Shown here: one piece after another, positions 8,649 to 17,300 of the stretch | How positions within the stretch are numbered: position 1 is the first letter of the stretch | Layout: each line of letters begins with the position of its first letter | NCBI RefSeq assembly: GCF_006546625.1 | Contig: NZ_VIAR01000001.1 | Location: 186,001 to 250,000 of the forward strand | DNA: 64,000 nucleotides | DNA from: Haloflavibacter putidus | GTDB taxonomy: Bacteria; Bacteroidota; Bacteroidia; Flavobacteriales; Flavobacteriaceae | Direction of reading: 5' to 3' | The notes under the pieces: model-generated | The model's input: the letters and a program-made list of their open reading frames with translations, nothing else | The model's database searches: none | Told to the model about the DNA's origin: nothing | Made by a program: the position numbers and the translations under genes

Positions 8649-9680
8649 ATGAATAAAAAACAAGAAATACGATACCATCTTATTTTTTGGATACTTTTTA
8701 TTATCATGGAAGTATTCTCTGATATTGTCTTAAAAGATAATTTAAACTCTTTTAACCTCTATTTACTGCATAATATTGAGTTCTTGCTTTTGCAAATAGG
8801 TGTTTTCTATATCGTTTATTCTTGGCTTGCGCCGAAGTGCGTTCCGCAAAAAAAATGGGGAAATTTGTTTTTGGGTTTATTAGGCATTCTCTTACTATTT
8901 GCAGCTTTACGCTATATTTTTGAAGAAGTAATACTGTATGCTATCACTGGTTATCACAATTATTACCCCGACTCATTACGGCCGCTTTATTATATTTTTG
9001 ACAATTCTTATTACGCTTTTCGGATTTTTTTACTGGCCTTGGTGTTTTATTTTGTCAAGCATTTGCTTAACACCAAACAAGAAATCAATGCGTTAAAATT
9101 AAAGAAAAAGCAAGCCGAATTGCGCGCATTAAAATCGCAATTGAGTCCGCATTTTCTTTTTAATACACTCAATAGTTTTTATGCAGAGGCTTTGGATGTA
9201 AACAGCAAATTGAGCGACGATATCTTAAAACTTTCAGAAATGCTTCGTTACATCACCTACGAACAAGAAAAAGAGTTTGTATTCTTAAAAGAGGAATTGC
9301 GCTTTCTAGAAAATTATATCAGTTTGTTTCAAAGAAGGTTTGACGATAATTTGTTTATTGAAAAATCTTTTCCTAAAAACACCAAAAACTATAAAATACC
9401 TGCTTTGCTTTTGCTTCATTTTATAGAAAATACTTTTAAGCATGGGGTTTTAGATAATCGTGAAGAGCCTGTTTTTCTAAAGCTTACCATTATGGACGAA
9501 TATTTAGAATTTAGTTTAAACAACGCAATTAAAACCGACCAACACTTAGATGTTGGCGGTATAGGTTATAAAAATATAGAACAACGTTTGCACTTATTGT
9601 TCAAAAAAACCTATGAACTAAAGCATTTTCAAAAAGAAAATAGGTATTTTGTTTTCTTAAAAATTCCGCTAAAAAACTAA
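8649..9680 (+). CDS. LytS/YehU-type sensor histidine kinase
   Basis: The 343-residue protein has four predicted membrane helices (about 10-28, 37-60, 71-95, 121-141) with almost no extracytoplasmic domain. A short coiled coil follows, then the His_kinase core with phospho-accepting His168 in LSPHFLFNTLN. The ATPase domain has N-box residues in HFIENTFKHG. This class pairs with LytTR regulators, and the next gene, 1 bp away, is one. With so little sensor surface it probably senses a membrane-embedded or accessory-protein signal; the two exported TraB-like proteins in the operon are candidates. That link is inference. Confidence 0.9.
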   Translation: MNKKQEIRYHLIFWILFIIMEVFSDIVLKDNLNSFNLYLLHNIEFLLLQIGVFYIVYSWLAPKCVPQKKWGNLFLGLLGILLLFAALRYIFEEVILYAITGYHNYYPDSLRPLYYIFDNSYYAFRIFLLALVFYFVKHLLNTKQEINALKLKKKQAELRALKSQLSPHFLFNTLNSFYAEALDVNSKLSDDILKLSEMLRYITYEQEKEFVFLKEELRFLENYISLFQRRFDDNLFIEKSFPKNTKNYKIPALLLLHFIENTFKHGVLDNREEPVFLKLTIMDEYLEFSLNNAIKTDQHLDVGGIGYKNIEQRLHLLFKKTYELKHFQKENRYFVFLKIPLKN

Positions 9681-9681
9681 T

Positions 9682-10395
9682 ATGTCCAGTCAATTTACAT
9701 GTTTAATTATAGATGATGAGCCACCGGCTATTCGTGTTTTAGAAAAATTTGTAAAAATGGTAAAAGAGCTAGAACTGCTTGCGAGCTCTACCAAACCTAT
9801 AGAAGCTTTAGAATTAATTAGACAACGCCAACCCGATATTATTTTCTTAGATATCCAGATGCCTACCATAACCGGGTTAGAATTATCTAAATTGATAAAA
9901 TATGATGCTAAAATTATTTTTACTACCGCCTACCCACAATTTGCGGTAGAGGGTTTTGAGCTTAATGCGGTAGATTATCTTTTGAAACCAATTGCGTTTC
10001 CACGCTTTTTAGAAGCTATCGAAAAAGCAAAAAAGAGTTCTACTAAAAACAAGAATGAGCAAACTAAACAAGAAGATTATTTTTTTATTAAAACAGACGG
10101 CAAGAACAATTTTAGCAAAGTGCAACTTGCGCAGATCCTCTACTTAGAAAGCATTAAAAATTATGTAATAATTCACACCAAAAATGAACAGTTGGTTACT
10201 TACAATACCTTAAAAAACCTACAAGAAAATTTACCAAAAAACAATTTTATTAAAATTCACAAATCCTTTATTGTGGCAATTAATAAGATTGAAAAAACAC
10301 AGAGTTATTCGGTTTTTATAAATAATAAAGAGCTTCCTTTAGGGGAAACTTATAAAACCGCTTTTTTTGAAAAAATAAACGCCATAAAGCTATAA
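9682..10395 (+). CDS. LytTR response regulator
   Basis: The 237-residue protein has a receiver domain with acidic pair DDE at 11-13, phospho-accepting Asp57 in FLDIQMP and Lys102 in LLKPI. A LytTR DNA-binding domain covers about 135-235 (FIKTDGKNNF, KSFIVAINKIE). It is the cognate partner of the upstream kinase, at 1 bp spacing. It probably regulates its own operon and other targets. LytTR regulators commonly control cell-surface, virulence or peptide-signalling genes; the targets here cannot be read from the window. A strong terminator follows 130 bp downstream. Confidence 0.93.
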   Translation: MSSQFTCLIIDDEPPAIRVLEKFVKMVKELELLASSTKPIEALELIRQRQPDIIFLDIQMPTITGLELSKLIKYDAKIIFTTAYPQFAVEGFELNAVDYLLKPIAFPRFLEAIEKAKKSSTKNKNEQTKQEDYFFIKTDGKNNFSKVQLAQILYLESIKNYVIIHTKNEQLVTYNTLKNLQENLPKNNFIKIHKSFIVAINKIEKTQSYSVFINNKELPLGETYKTAFFEKINAIKL

Positions 10396-10526
10396 AGTAA
10401 GTTTTAGCTTCTATTTTACAATCGTAATTTTGCTTAATTTTTTTCAATATAAAACCCCTATTATAGTTTAGTCTTTTCTCCTAGCGTTTCTTAACGTTTT
10501 TAAAATCTAAACCCAAAAAGAAATAA

Positions 10527-10559
10527 AAAACCCTCTTGCTGCAAAAACAAGAGGGTTTT
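10527..10559 (+). terminator. intrinsic terminator after the TraB/LytTR operon
   Basis: Arms AAAACCCTCTTG (10527-10538) and CAAGAGGGTTTT (10548-10559) enclose a 9-base loop. The A/T tracts on both sides would let it work in both directions, ending the LytTR operon from the left and the aldehyde dehydrogenase gene from the right. Confidence 0.85.
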
Positions 10560-10674
10560 GAAATTTAAGTTAAACGTGTTCTATTGTTAAGGTCTCGACT
10601 CCGCTCGACCTGACATCTTTCGACATCGCGCAATCTGACACTTACTTATTATTATTTAAACTTAAAAATGATTT
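10560..10674. repeat. spacer with GAGCGGAGTCGAGA-type element
   Basis: At 10591-10610 there is a GC-rich island (GGTCTCGACT followed by CCGCTCGACC), with an internal CGA/TCG hairpin. CTGACA follows directly and recurs at about 10634-10639. This composition differs sharply from the surrounding AT-rich DNA. Short words of the GAGCGGAGTCGA type recur between genes in many Bacteroidota genomes as I recall, often near convergent gene ends as here. I see just one copy in this window. Confidence 0.45.
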
Positions 10675-12234
10675 CTATAAATCAAATTTAATTCCTTGTG
10701 CCAATGGCAACTCGGTTGTATAATTTATCGTGTTGGTTTGTCTTCTCATATAAATTTTCCAAGCGTCAGAACCAGATTCGCGTCCGCCGCCGGTTTCTTT
10801 TTCACCGCCAAAAGCGCCGCCAATTTCTGCTCCGGATGTACCAATGTTTACGTTTGCAATTCCGCAATCAGATCCTTCTACAGATAAGAAACGTTCTGCT
10901 TCGCGCAAGTTATTGGTCATAATAGCAGAAGATAGACCTTGCCTAACACCATTTTGCAATTCTAAAGCATTAGCAACATCGCCTTTATACTTCATAATAT
11001 ATAAAACAGGACCAAAAGTCTCGTGTTGTACAATATCATAATGGTTTTCTGCTTCGGCAATGGCAGGTTTTACGTAGCAACCGCTTTCGTAACCTTCGCC
11101 TTCCAAAACGCCACCTTCAACCAAAATGTTTCCGCCTTCTTCTACAACTTTATCTAAAGCAGTTTGGTAATTTTTAACCGCATCTTTGTCAATTAACGGA
11201 CCAACGTGGTTGTTTTCATCTAAAGGATTCCCAATTCTAATTTGCTTATACGCATCTACAATCGCGTCTTTAACCTTATCATACACATCTTCGTGCACAA
11301 TTAATCTTCTAGTAGAAGTACAACGCTGTCCGCAAGTACCAACCGCACCAAATACAGCACCAATTACGGTGTTTTTAATGTTGGCATCTGGTGTTACAAT
11401 AATAGCGTTGTTTCCGCCAAGCTCTAATAAAGATTTTCCTAAACGTTTTGCTACGGCTTGTGCTACAATTTTACCCATTCTAATAGATCCGGTTGCAGAG
11501 ATTAACGGCACGCGCTCATCGTTGGTCATCATTTCGCCAACTTTATAATCTCCGGTAATTAAACAAGAAATCCCTTCTGGCAAACCATTTTCAGAAAACA
11601 CACGTGCTGCAATATTTTGACAAGCAACAGAAGTTAAAGGCGTTTTCTCCGATCCTTTCCAGATACAAGCATCACCACAAACCCAAGCTAAAGCTGTGTT
11701 CCAAGACCAAACTGCTACGGGAAAGTTAAATGCAGAAATAATACCTACCACGCCAAGCGGATGATATTGCTCGTACATTCTGTGTCCGGGACGCTCCGAG
11801 TGCATGGTCAAACCGTGCAATTGGCGCGAAAGTCCTACGGCAAAATCGCAGATATCTATCATTTCTTGTACCTCGCCCAAACCTTCTTGGTACGATTTTC
11901 CCATTTCGTAAGAAACCAATTTACCCAATGGTTCTTTAAGGCGACGCAACTCGTCATTAAATTGTCGTATAACCTCACCGCGTTGTGGTGCCGGCATTGT
12001 GCGCCACTCTTTAAAAGCTTTTTCTGCGGTAGTAATTACTTTTTCATAATCTTCTTTGGTGGTAGCTTTTACTTTTCCTATCAAAGCCCCATCAACAGGA
12101 GAATAGGATTCTATAACCTCTCCGTTACTAAAAAAATCCATTCCGGTAGAAGTACCTTTGTTTATATCTTGATTTAAACCTAAATCTTTCAAGGCTTTGT
12201 CAATTCCAAAGTTTTTCGCAATCTCACTCATCAA
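10675..12234 (-). CDS. ALDH7-type aldehyde dehydrogenase
   Basis: The 519-residue enzyme matches the ALDH7/antiquitin group over its whole length: SAFNFPVAVWSWN (167-179), the general-base segment LLELGGNN with Glu271, and GQRCTSTRRL with catalytic Cys305. The ending TINYTTELPLAQGIKF is characteristic of the family. ALDH7 enzymes oxidise alpha-aminoadipate semialdehyde (piperideine-6-carboxylate) to aminoadipate using NAD(P), a step of lysine catabolism. It lies 58 bp after the hydroxyanthranilate dioxygenase gene. That enzyme belongs to tryptophan breakdown, whose usual ALDH is of a different class, so the pairing may be positional only. Confidence 0.9.
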   Translation of the reverse strand: MMSEIAKNFGIDKALKDLGLNQDINKGTSTGMDFFSNGEVIESYSPVDGALIGKVKATTKEDYEKVITTAEKAFKEWRTMPAPQRGEVIRQFNDELRRLKEPLGKLVSYEMGKSYQEGLGEVQEMIDICDFAVGLSRQLHGLTMHSERPGHRMYEQYHPLGVVGIISAFNFPVAVWSWNTALAWVCGDACIWKGSEKTPLTSVACQNIAARVFSENGLPEGISCLITGDYKVGEMMTNDERVPLISATGSIRMGKIVAQAVAKRLGKSLLELGGNNAIIVTPDANIKNTVIGAVFGAVGTCGQRCTSTRRLIVHEDVYDKVKDAIVDAYKQIRIGNPLDENNHVGPLIDKDAVKNYQTALDKVVEEGGNILVEGGVLEGEGYESGCYVKPAIAEAENHYDIVQHETFGPVLYIMKYKGDVANALELQNGVRQGLSSAIMTNNLREAERFLSVEGSDCGIANVNIGTSGAEIGGAFGGEKETGGGRESGSDAWKIYMRRQTNTINYTTELPLAQGIKFDL

Positions 12235-12279
12235 ATTTTTATTTTTTTCGAATTAATAATCAACTAATTGCGAAAATAA

Positions 12280-12312
12280 CAAAAATAGACGGTTATTCCT
12301 CATCTGCTACAA
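12280..12312 (-). promoter_or_regulatory. candidate promoter of the ALDH7 gene
   Basis: Read on the minus strand, TATTTTTG (12287-12280) matches the Bacteroidota -7 consensus TAnnTTTG. It is preceded by TTG at 12312-12310 with 22 bases between. It overlaps the 3' end of the dioxygenase gene, so the dehydrogenase may be transcribed on its own. A second, weaker TATTTTCG lies just downstream at 12278-12271. Confidence 0.45.
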
Positions 12313-12835
12313 AACGTTTGTCAACCGGCATCACTTCGCCGCAATTATCGCAGGTTCGCAAGTCTTTGCTTGTGTAAAAATGCTTAAAATGCTTTAAAAA
12401 ATCTTTTTCTATATTATCTAACGGAAAGTAAACCTCATATAGTTTATGGTTGCAATTATCGCAAAACCACAACAAACCGTCTTTGCCCGGCAAATCTTTA
12501 CGCTTCCGCTCTACCACCAAACCAATAGAATTTTCTCCACGCGCCGGAGAATGCGGCACTTTTGCGGGATGCAAATACATATCTCCCGGTCCTAATTGCA
12601 TGGTTTTCTTTTTGCCATCTTCTTGAATGTGTACTTCTATATTGCCCTCCAATTGGTAAAACAATTCCTCGGTCTCGTTGTAGTGGTAATCTTTACGCGC
12701 GTTTGGTCCGGCCACAATCATTACAATATAATCGTCAGATTCTTTGTATAAATTTTTGTTACCTACCGGCGGTTTTAAATGTTTACGATTTTCTTCTAAC
12801 CACTTATCTAAATTAAAAGGTTTTGCAATAGCCAT
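12293..12835 (-). CDS. nbaC: 3-hydroxyanthranilate 3,4-dioxygenase
   Basis: From ATG 12835 the product is 180 residues, normal for bacterial HAAO. The frame stays open upstream to 13096, but the extra 87 codons resemble nothing and the family begins at this methionine. All iron ligands of the cupin site are present (His51, Glu57, His95), as are Arg47 and Arg99 for substrate. The C-terminal rubredoxin-like CxxC pairs are at 125-128 and 162-165. The enzyme opens the ring of 3-hydroxyanthranilate in tryptophan (kynurenine) degradation or quinolinate/NAD synthesis. No other kynurenine gene is in the window. Confidence 0.95.
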   Translation of the reverse strand: MAIAKPFNLDKWLEENRKHLKPPVGNKNLYKESDDYIVMIVAGPNARKDYHYNETEELFYQLEGNIEVHIQEDGKKKTMQLGPGDMYLHPAKVPHSPARGENSIGLVVERKRKDLPGKDGLLWFCDNCNHKLYEVYFPLDNIEKDFLKHFKHFYTSKDLRTCDNCGEVMPVDKRFVADEE

Positions 12836-13139
12836 AATAAAGTTTTTTTGATTGCTTAAATTTACTAAAAGCATTTTAATAGCTCTAATTTCTATTTGTA
12901 ATTTGGGCAGCTTTTGGCCAAAAAAGACCAAAACCGCGCTATCCGTTACAATTCCGTTTGTGTTGTTGCTGTTTTTCAATGTTTTCCGTAAAGATAAAAG
13001 CAGTCTACCTTTTGCTGTGGCTAATTGAAACCAAAAAAAGCACAAGCCGGGATTTTCACTACTATCGCTGCCGCAAAAAAATGACAGACTTTCCACCTTC
13101 CGTAAAGAAAAAATAAAAAACTTCTTATAGCGTTTAAAA
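12836..13139. promoter_or_regulatory. divergent intergenic region, dioxygenase / isoaspartyl peptidase
   Basis: This region of about 300 bp between divergent genes holds two direct copies of the word TTCCGTAAAG (12984-12993 and 13098-13107) and a perfect 12-base palindrome TTTTGGCCAAAA (12912-12923). I find no convincing full promoter. A 267-codon reading of the dioxygenase frame covers most of it and is probably not translated. Confidence 0.4.
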
Positions 13140-14225
13140 ATGTTTATTTTTAGTAAAAAAAGTATGCGTAACCTTTTTTATCTATTCGTATTTTGCCTAA
13201 GCTTTATCGCTTGTCAAAACCAAAAAGAACAACCAAAAACCGGTAGGCTGGTAACGGTAAAAGACACTTTGTTTACCAAAGAAAAACCGCCTTTTGCAAT
13301 TGCCATTCACGGCGGAGCGGGTTATATTGTTAAAGAAAATCTAAGCGATAGTCTTGAAAATGCTTACCGCAATAAACTAAAGGAAGCGATTTCTAAAGGC
13401 AACGAAATTCTAAAAAACGGCGGAAAAGCAGTAGATGCCGTAAGCCAAACCATACAAATTTTAGAAGCTTCGCCATTGTTTAATGCCGGAGTTGGCGCGG
13501 TGCTCACCAACCAAGCAGAAGCCGAGTTAGATGCATCTATAATGACTGGAAAAACCTTAAATGCCGGCGCAGTAGCTGGTGTAAAAAATGTAAAAAGCCC
13601 CATAGCTTTGGCGCAAGAAGTTATGCTTAGCTCAAAACACGTTTTGCTGGCACGCGAAGGCGCAGAAGCCTTTGCAAAACAACAAGGTTTAGCTATGGTA
13701 GATTCGGGATATTTTGTAACGCCAAAGCAGTTAAAAACCCTACAACGTTTAAAGAAAGAAGATTCTCTAAAACAGGCTTCCAACTACAATCCTTTTCTTA
13801 AAAATTCTAAGTTTGGTACCGTAGGTTGTGTTGCTTTAGATAAAGAAGGCAACTTGGCAGCAGGAACTTCTACCGGCGGAATGGCCAATAAAAAATGGGG
13901 CCGCATTGGCGACTCGCCCATAATTGGTGCGGGAACCTATGCCAATAACAAAACCTGCGCGATTTCTTCTACCGGTTGGGGAGAGTTTTATATTCGTGGC
14001 GTTTTGGCATACGATGTTTCGGCTTTGATGGAATATAAAGGCTTTTCGTTAGAAAAAGCTACCCGAGAGGTAATCTATAAAAAACTACCAAAAATGGGCG
14101 GTAATGGCGGTATGATTGCGTTAGATAAAAATGGCAACATTAGCATGCCATTTAATACCAAAGGAATGTTTCGCGCCAGCTACGTGAACGGAGAGTTGAG
14201 AATTAACATGTTTAAAGAAGAATGA
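13140..14225 (+). CDS. iaaA: isoaspartyl peptidase/L-asparaginase lipoprotein (Ntn hydrolase)
   Basis: The 361-residue product belongs to the plant-type asparaginase family. It has AIHGGAG at the start of the catalytic domain, the autocleavage site GTVG near residue 222-225 (the Thr becomes the N-terminal nucleophile), and TSTGGMANK plus IGDSPIIGAGTYAN downstream. It hydrolyses isoaspartyl dipeptides or asparagine. An N-terminal lipobox (LSFIAC) predicts a lipoprotein exported from the cytoplasm. ATG 13164 gives a more usual signal peptide (MRNLFYL...) than ATG 13140, which adds eight residues. It stands alone with its own upstream region. Confidence 0.92.
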   Translation: MFIFSKKSMRNLFYLFVFCLSFIACQNQKEQPKTGRLVTVKDTLFTKEKPPFAIAIHGGAGYIVKENLSDSLENAYRNKLKEAISKGNEILKNGGKAVDAVSQTIQILEASPLFNAGVGAVLTNQAEAELDASIMTGKTLNAGAVAGVKNVKSPIALAQEVMLSSKHVLLAREGAEAFAKQQGLAMVDSGYFVTPKQLKTLQRLKKEDSLKQASNYNPFLKNSKFGTVGCVALDKEGNLAAGTSTGGMANKKWGRIGDSPIIGAGTYANNKTCAISSTGWGEFYIRGVLAYDVSALMEYKGFSLEKATREVIYKKLPKMGGNGGMIALDKNGNISMPFNTKGMFRASYVNGELRINMFKEE

Positions 14226-14300
14226 AGCCTTTTGTAAAAGTTAGTTTTTTCACACCAACATTCTGCTTACCTTTAAGTTTCCTCTTTTAATAAAAGTTTT

Positions 14301-17300
14301 ATGCGTTTTTATTATTTTACCTTATTGTTTATCATAAGTCTTATTTTTACTACCTGTAAAGATGATGACACTCAAAAAACCGACAATCTCTATGAGTATA
14401 AAGATTATATAAGTTACCACACCAACGGGAGACATTCTGTTGCGGCACCCATTAAAATTAAACTCAACAAGCAAGTTGCGCAATACGAGCTTTCGCAGGA
14501 AATACCCTCTAACTTAATAGCCATTTCTCCTGAAATTAACGGGAAATTGTACATAGAAAACGGCAATACTTTGTTGTTTCAACCAAAAGAGAACTTAAAA
14601 CCCGACACCAAATACATTCTAAGTATAAACCTTAAAGAGGTTTACGGAAACCTACCAAAAGGTTTAGAAAAGTATACTTTTAGTTTTAAAACTATTGCCC
14701 CCAATTTTAAAATAGAAACAGGTAATCTGCAATCATACTCTAAAGAAAAACAATACTTATTTGGAGAAATAGAAACCGCAGATGTAATTAATTTAATACA
14801 AGCAAAACAATTGCTTATTGCCAAACAAGACGGTAAAACCTTGCCTATATCTTGGGGGAATAATGCCGCCACGTCTACTATTTTTCACTTTAAAATAGAT
14901 AGCATAAGTCGAAAAAAACAAAAAGATCAAATTTCACTTTCGTGGAATGGGAAACCTATTGGCGCAGAACATAAAGGTAAACGTAACTTTAAAATAGCCG
15001 GGCAAGACAACTTTAAAATTGTAGATATACACAGCAGATTAGACGAGGAAGTTTCTTTGGCTATCAATTTTTCAGATCCTATAAATCCGCAGCAAGATTT
15101 CCAGGGTTTGGTAAATATAGAAAACCAAAAAAATCTACGTTTTGAAGTAGACAATAACGTTCTGCACGTTTATCCTAAAAAGCGCGTAACCGGCAAACTA
15201 AAAGTAGAAGTTTTTAGCGGTTTGCAAAACCTGCAAGGCGCTACGCTGCAGCAAAACTTCAGTGAACTTATTGGTTTTCAAGAATTAAAACCGGCCGTTA
15301 GAATGCTATCTAAAGGCGTTATTTTACCGGCATCTACCAACACGCCCATACATTTTGAAACCGTAAACTTACGCGCTGTAGATGTGCGCATTATCAAAAT
15401 TTACCAAGATAATATTTTGTCTTTGCTGCAAACTTCCAATTTATACAACACCTATAATATAAGAAGAGTTGGAAGAAAAATTGCGCAAAAAACCATTCGT
15501 TTAAAAAACACTAACTCGTTTAATACTAGCAACTGGCAAGCTCACGCTATAAATTTATCTAATTTTATAAAAGCAGATCCAGGTGCTGTTTATCAAGTAG
15601 AAATAAGTTTTAGAAAAAACTACAGCACCTACAAATGCGGTAACCAAGACAAAAACGAGCAAAAACCAGTAGTACAAACAGAAAAAGCTTACCCAAACGA
15701 GCAATATCGCGAAGAGCAATATTGGAATAACGAGCTGTACAACTGGCGCCAAACACCCTACAATTGGCAAGAAAAAGACAATCCGTGTCACGCATCTTAT
15801 TACCAAGAAGACCGCTTTGCCAGAACCAATATTTTAGGGTCAGACCTTGGTTTATTGGTAAAAGAAAGCAACAAAAACACCTATAACGTAGTAACTACAA
15901 ATTTGCTAAAAGGAAATCGGGAAATTGGTGTAAAAATTTCTTTGTACGATTTTCAAAAACAGCTCATTAAAAAAGCTACCACCAAACAAGAAGGCATTGC
16001 AAAAGTTACCACCAACCGGAAAGCAGCTTTTATTATTGCCAAAAAAGGAAATAATTACGCTTACGCGGATTTAGACGGCGGCAACGCCCTTTCGTTAAGC
16101 AAGTTTGATGTTTCGGGACAAGAATTACGACGCGGTTTAAAAGGCTTTTTATATACAGAACGTGGTGTTCATAGACCCGGAGACAGCATTCATCTAACAT
16201 TTGTATTAAACGATAAAGAAAATCCCATTCCGCAAGAACATCCCATACAACTTTCTGTTACAGACGCGCGCGGCAGGTTGGTTTTAGAAGAAAATTTACG
16301 GGAAACAAAAACCTCAAGAAAAGCTAAAAACGGTTTTTATTATTTTCCCATCGCAACCCAGAAAAACGATCCTACCGGCAATTGGGAGGCCAAAATAAGT
16401 GTTGGTGGCGCAAATTTTACCAAAACCCTAAAAGTAGCAACGGTAAAACCCAACCGTTTAAAAATTAATATAGATTTTGATCAAGAAATCTTAAAAGCAG
16501 AAGAAACGATAGAAGGCAGTTTGTCTGCAAAATGGTTGCACGGCGCACCGGCCAGAAATTTAAAAGCAGCTATAAATGTAGAGCTAAGTCCGGCGCCCAG
16601 TGCTTTCCCAAATTACCAGAATTATATTTTTACAGATCCGGTGCGCAGTTTTGAAAGTATAGAAAACAAATTTCTAGAAACCCAACTTTCGGAAAGCGGT
16701 AAAGTGAATTTTCAAAAAAACATTCCGCTTAACACCAAAGCTCCGGGAATGCTACAAGCCAATTTCCTAACCAAAGTTTTTGAAGGCGGCGGCGATTTCT
16801 CGATGGATGTTATTTCAAAAAAATTAGCGCCTTACCCCTATTTTGTTGGTTTGCAAACCCCAAAAACTGAAAAATACGATTCCTACAACACAGAAGAAGA
16901 TATTAATTTTAAAGTACTTAGTCTTAACGACGAAGCCAAACCCGCCGCCAATCGGGAATTGAAAGTTTATGCTTATAAAATAGAATGGCGTTGGTGGTGG
17001 AACCGTGGAAAAGACAATCTTTCCCGCTACGAAAATGCCGAAGTACACAGAGCAATTAAAAAAACAGAAATAACCACCAACGCTAATGGTAAAGCAACAT
17101 TTAGCTTGAATATTCCCGAGCGCGAAGCCGGCAGATACTTAATTAGAATTGTAGACGAAGCCTCTGGTCACGCCACCGGAAAACTAACTTATTTTTATGA
17201 AGATTGGCACAAAAACCCATCTGATGCGCAATCTGAATCGGCTAAGATGTTGGTTTTTTCGGCAGATAAAAAAGCTTATAAAGTAGGCGAAGAAGCAGTT

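Noticed and set aside
11186-12177. Plus-strand frames of 120-138 codons opposite the ALDH7 gene
   Set aside because: They are antisense to a conserved enzyme gene and have no conserved motif or start context.
12836-13096. N-terminal extension of the dioxygenase frame (87 codons)
   Set aside because: The family starts at the methionine at 12835, metal-ligand numbering from there matches the known enzyme exactly, and the extension has no recognisable domain.
15555-15806. Several minus-strand frames within the alpha-2-macroglobulin gene
   Set aside because: They are mirror frames of a long, clearly coding gene and show hydrophobic, low-complexity translations without family features.
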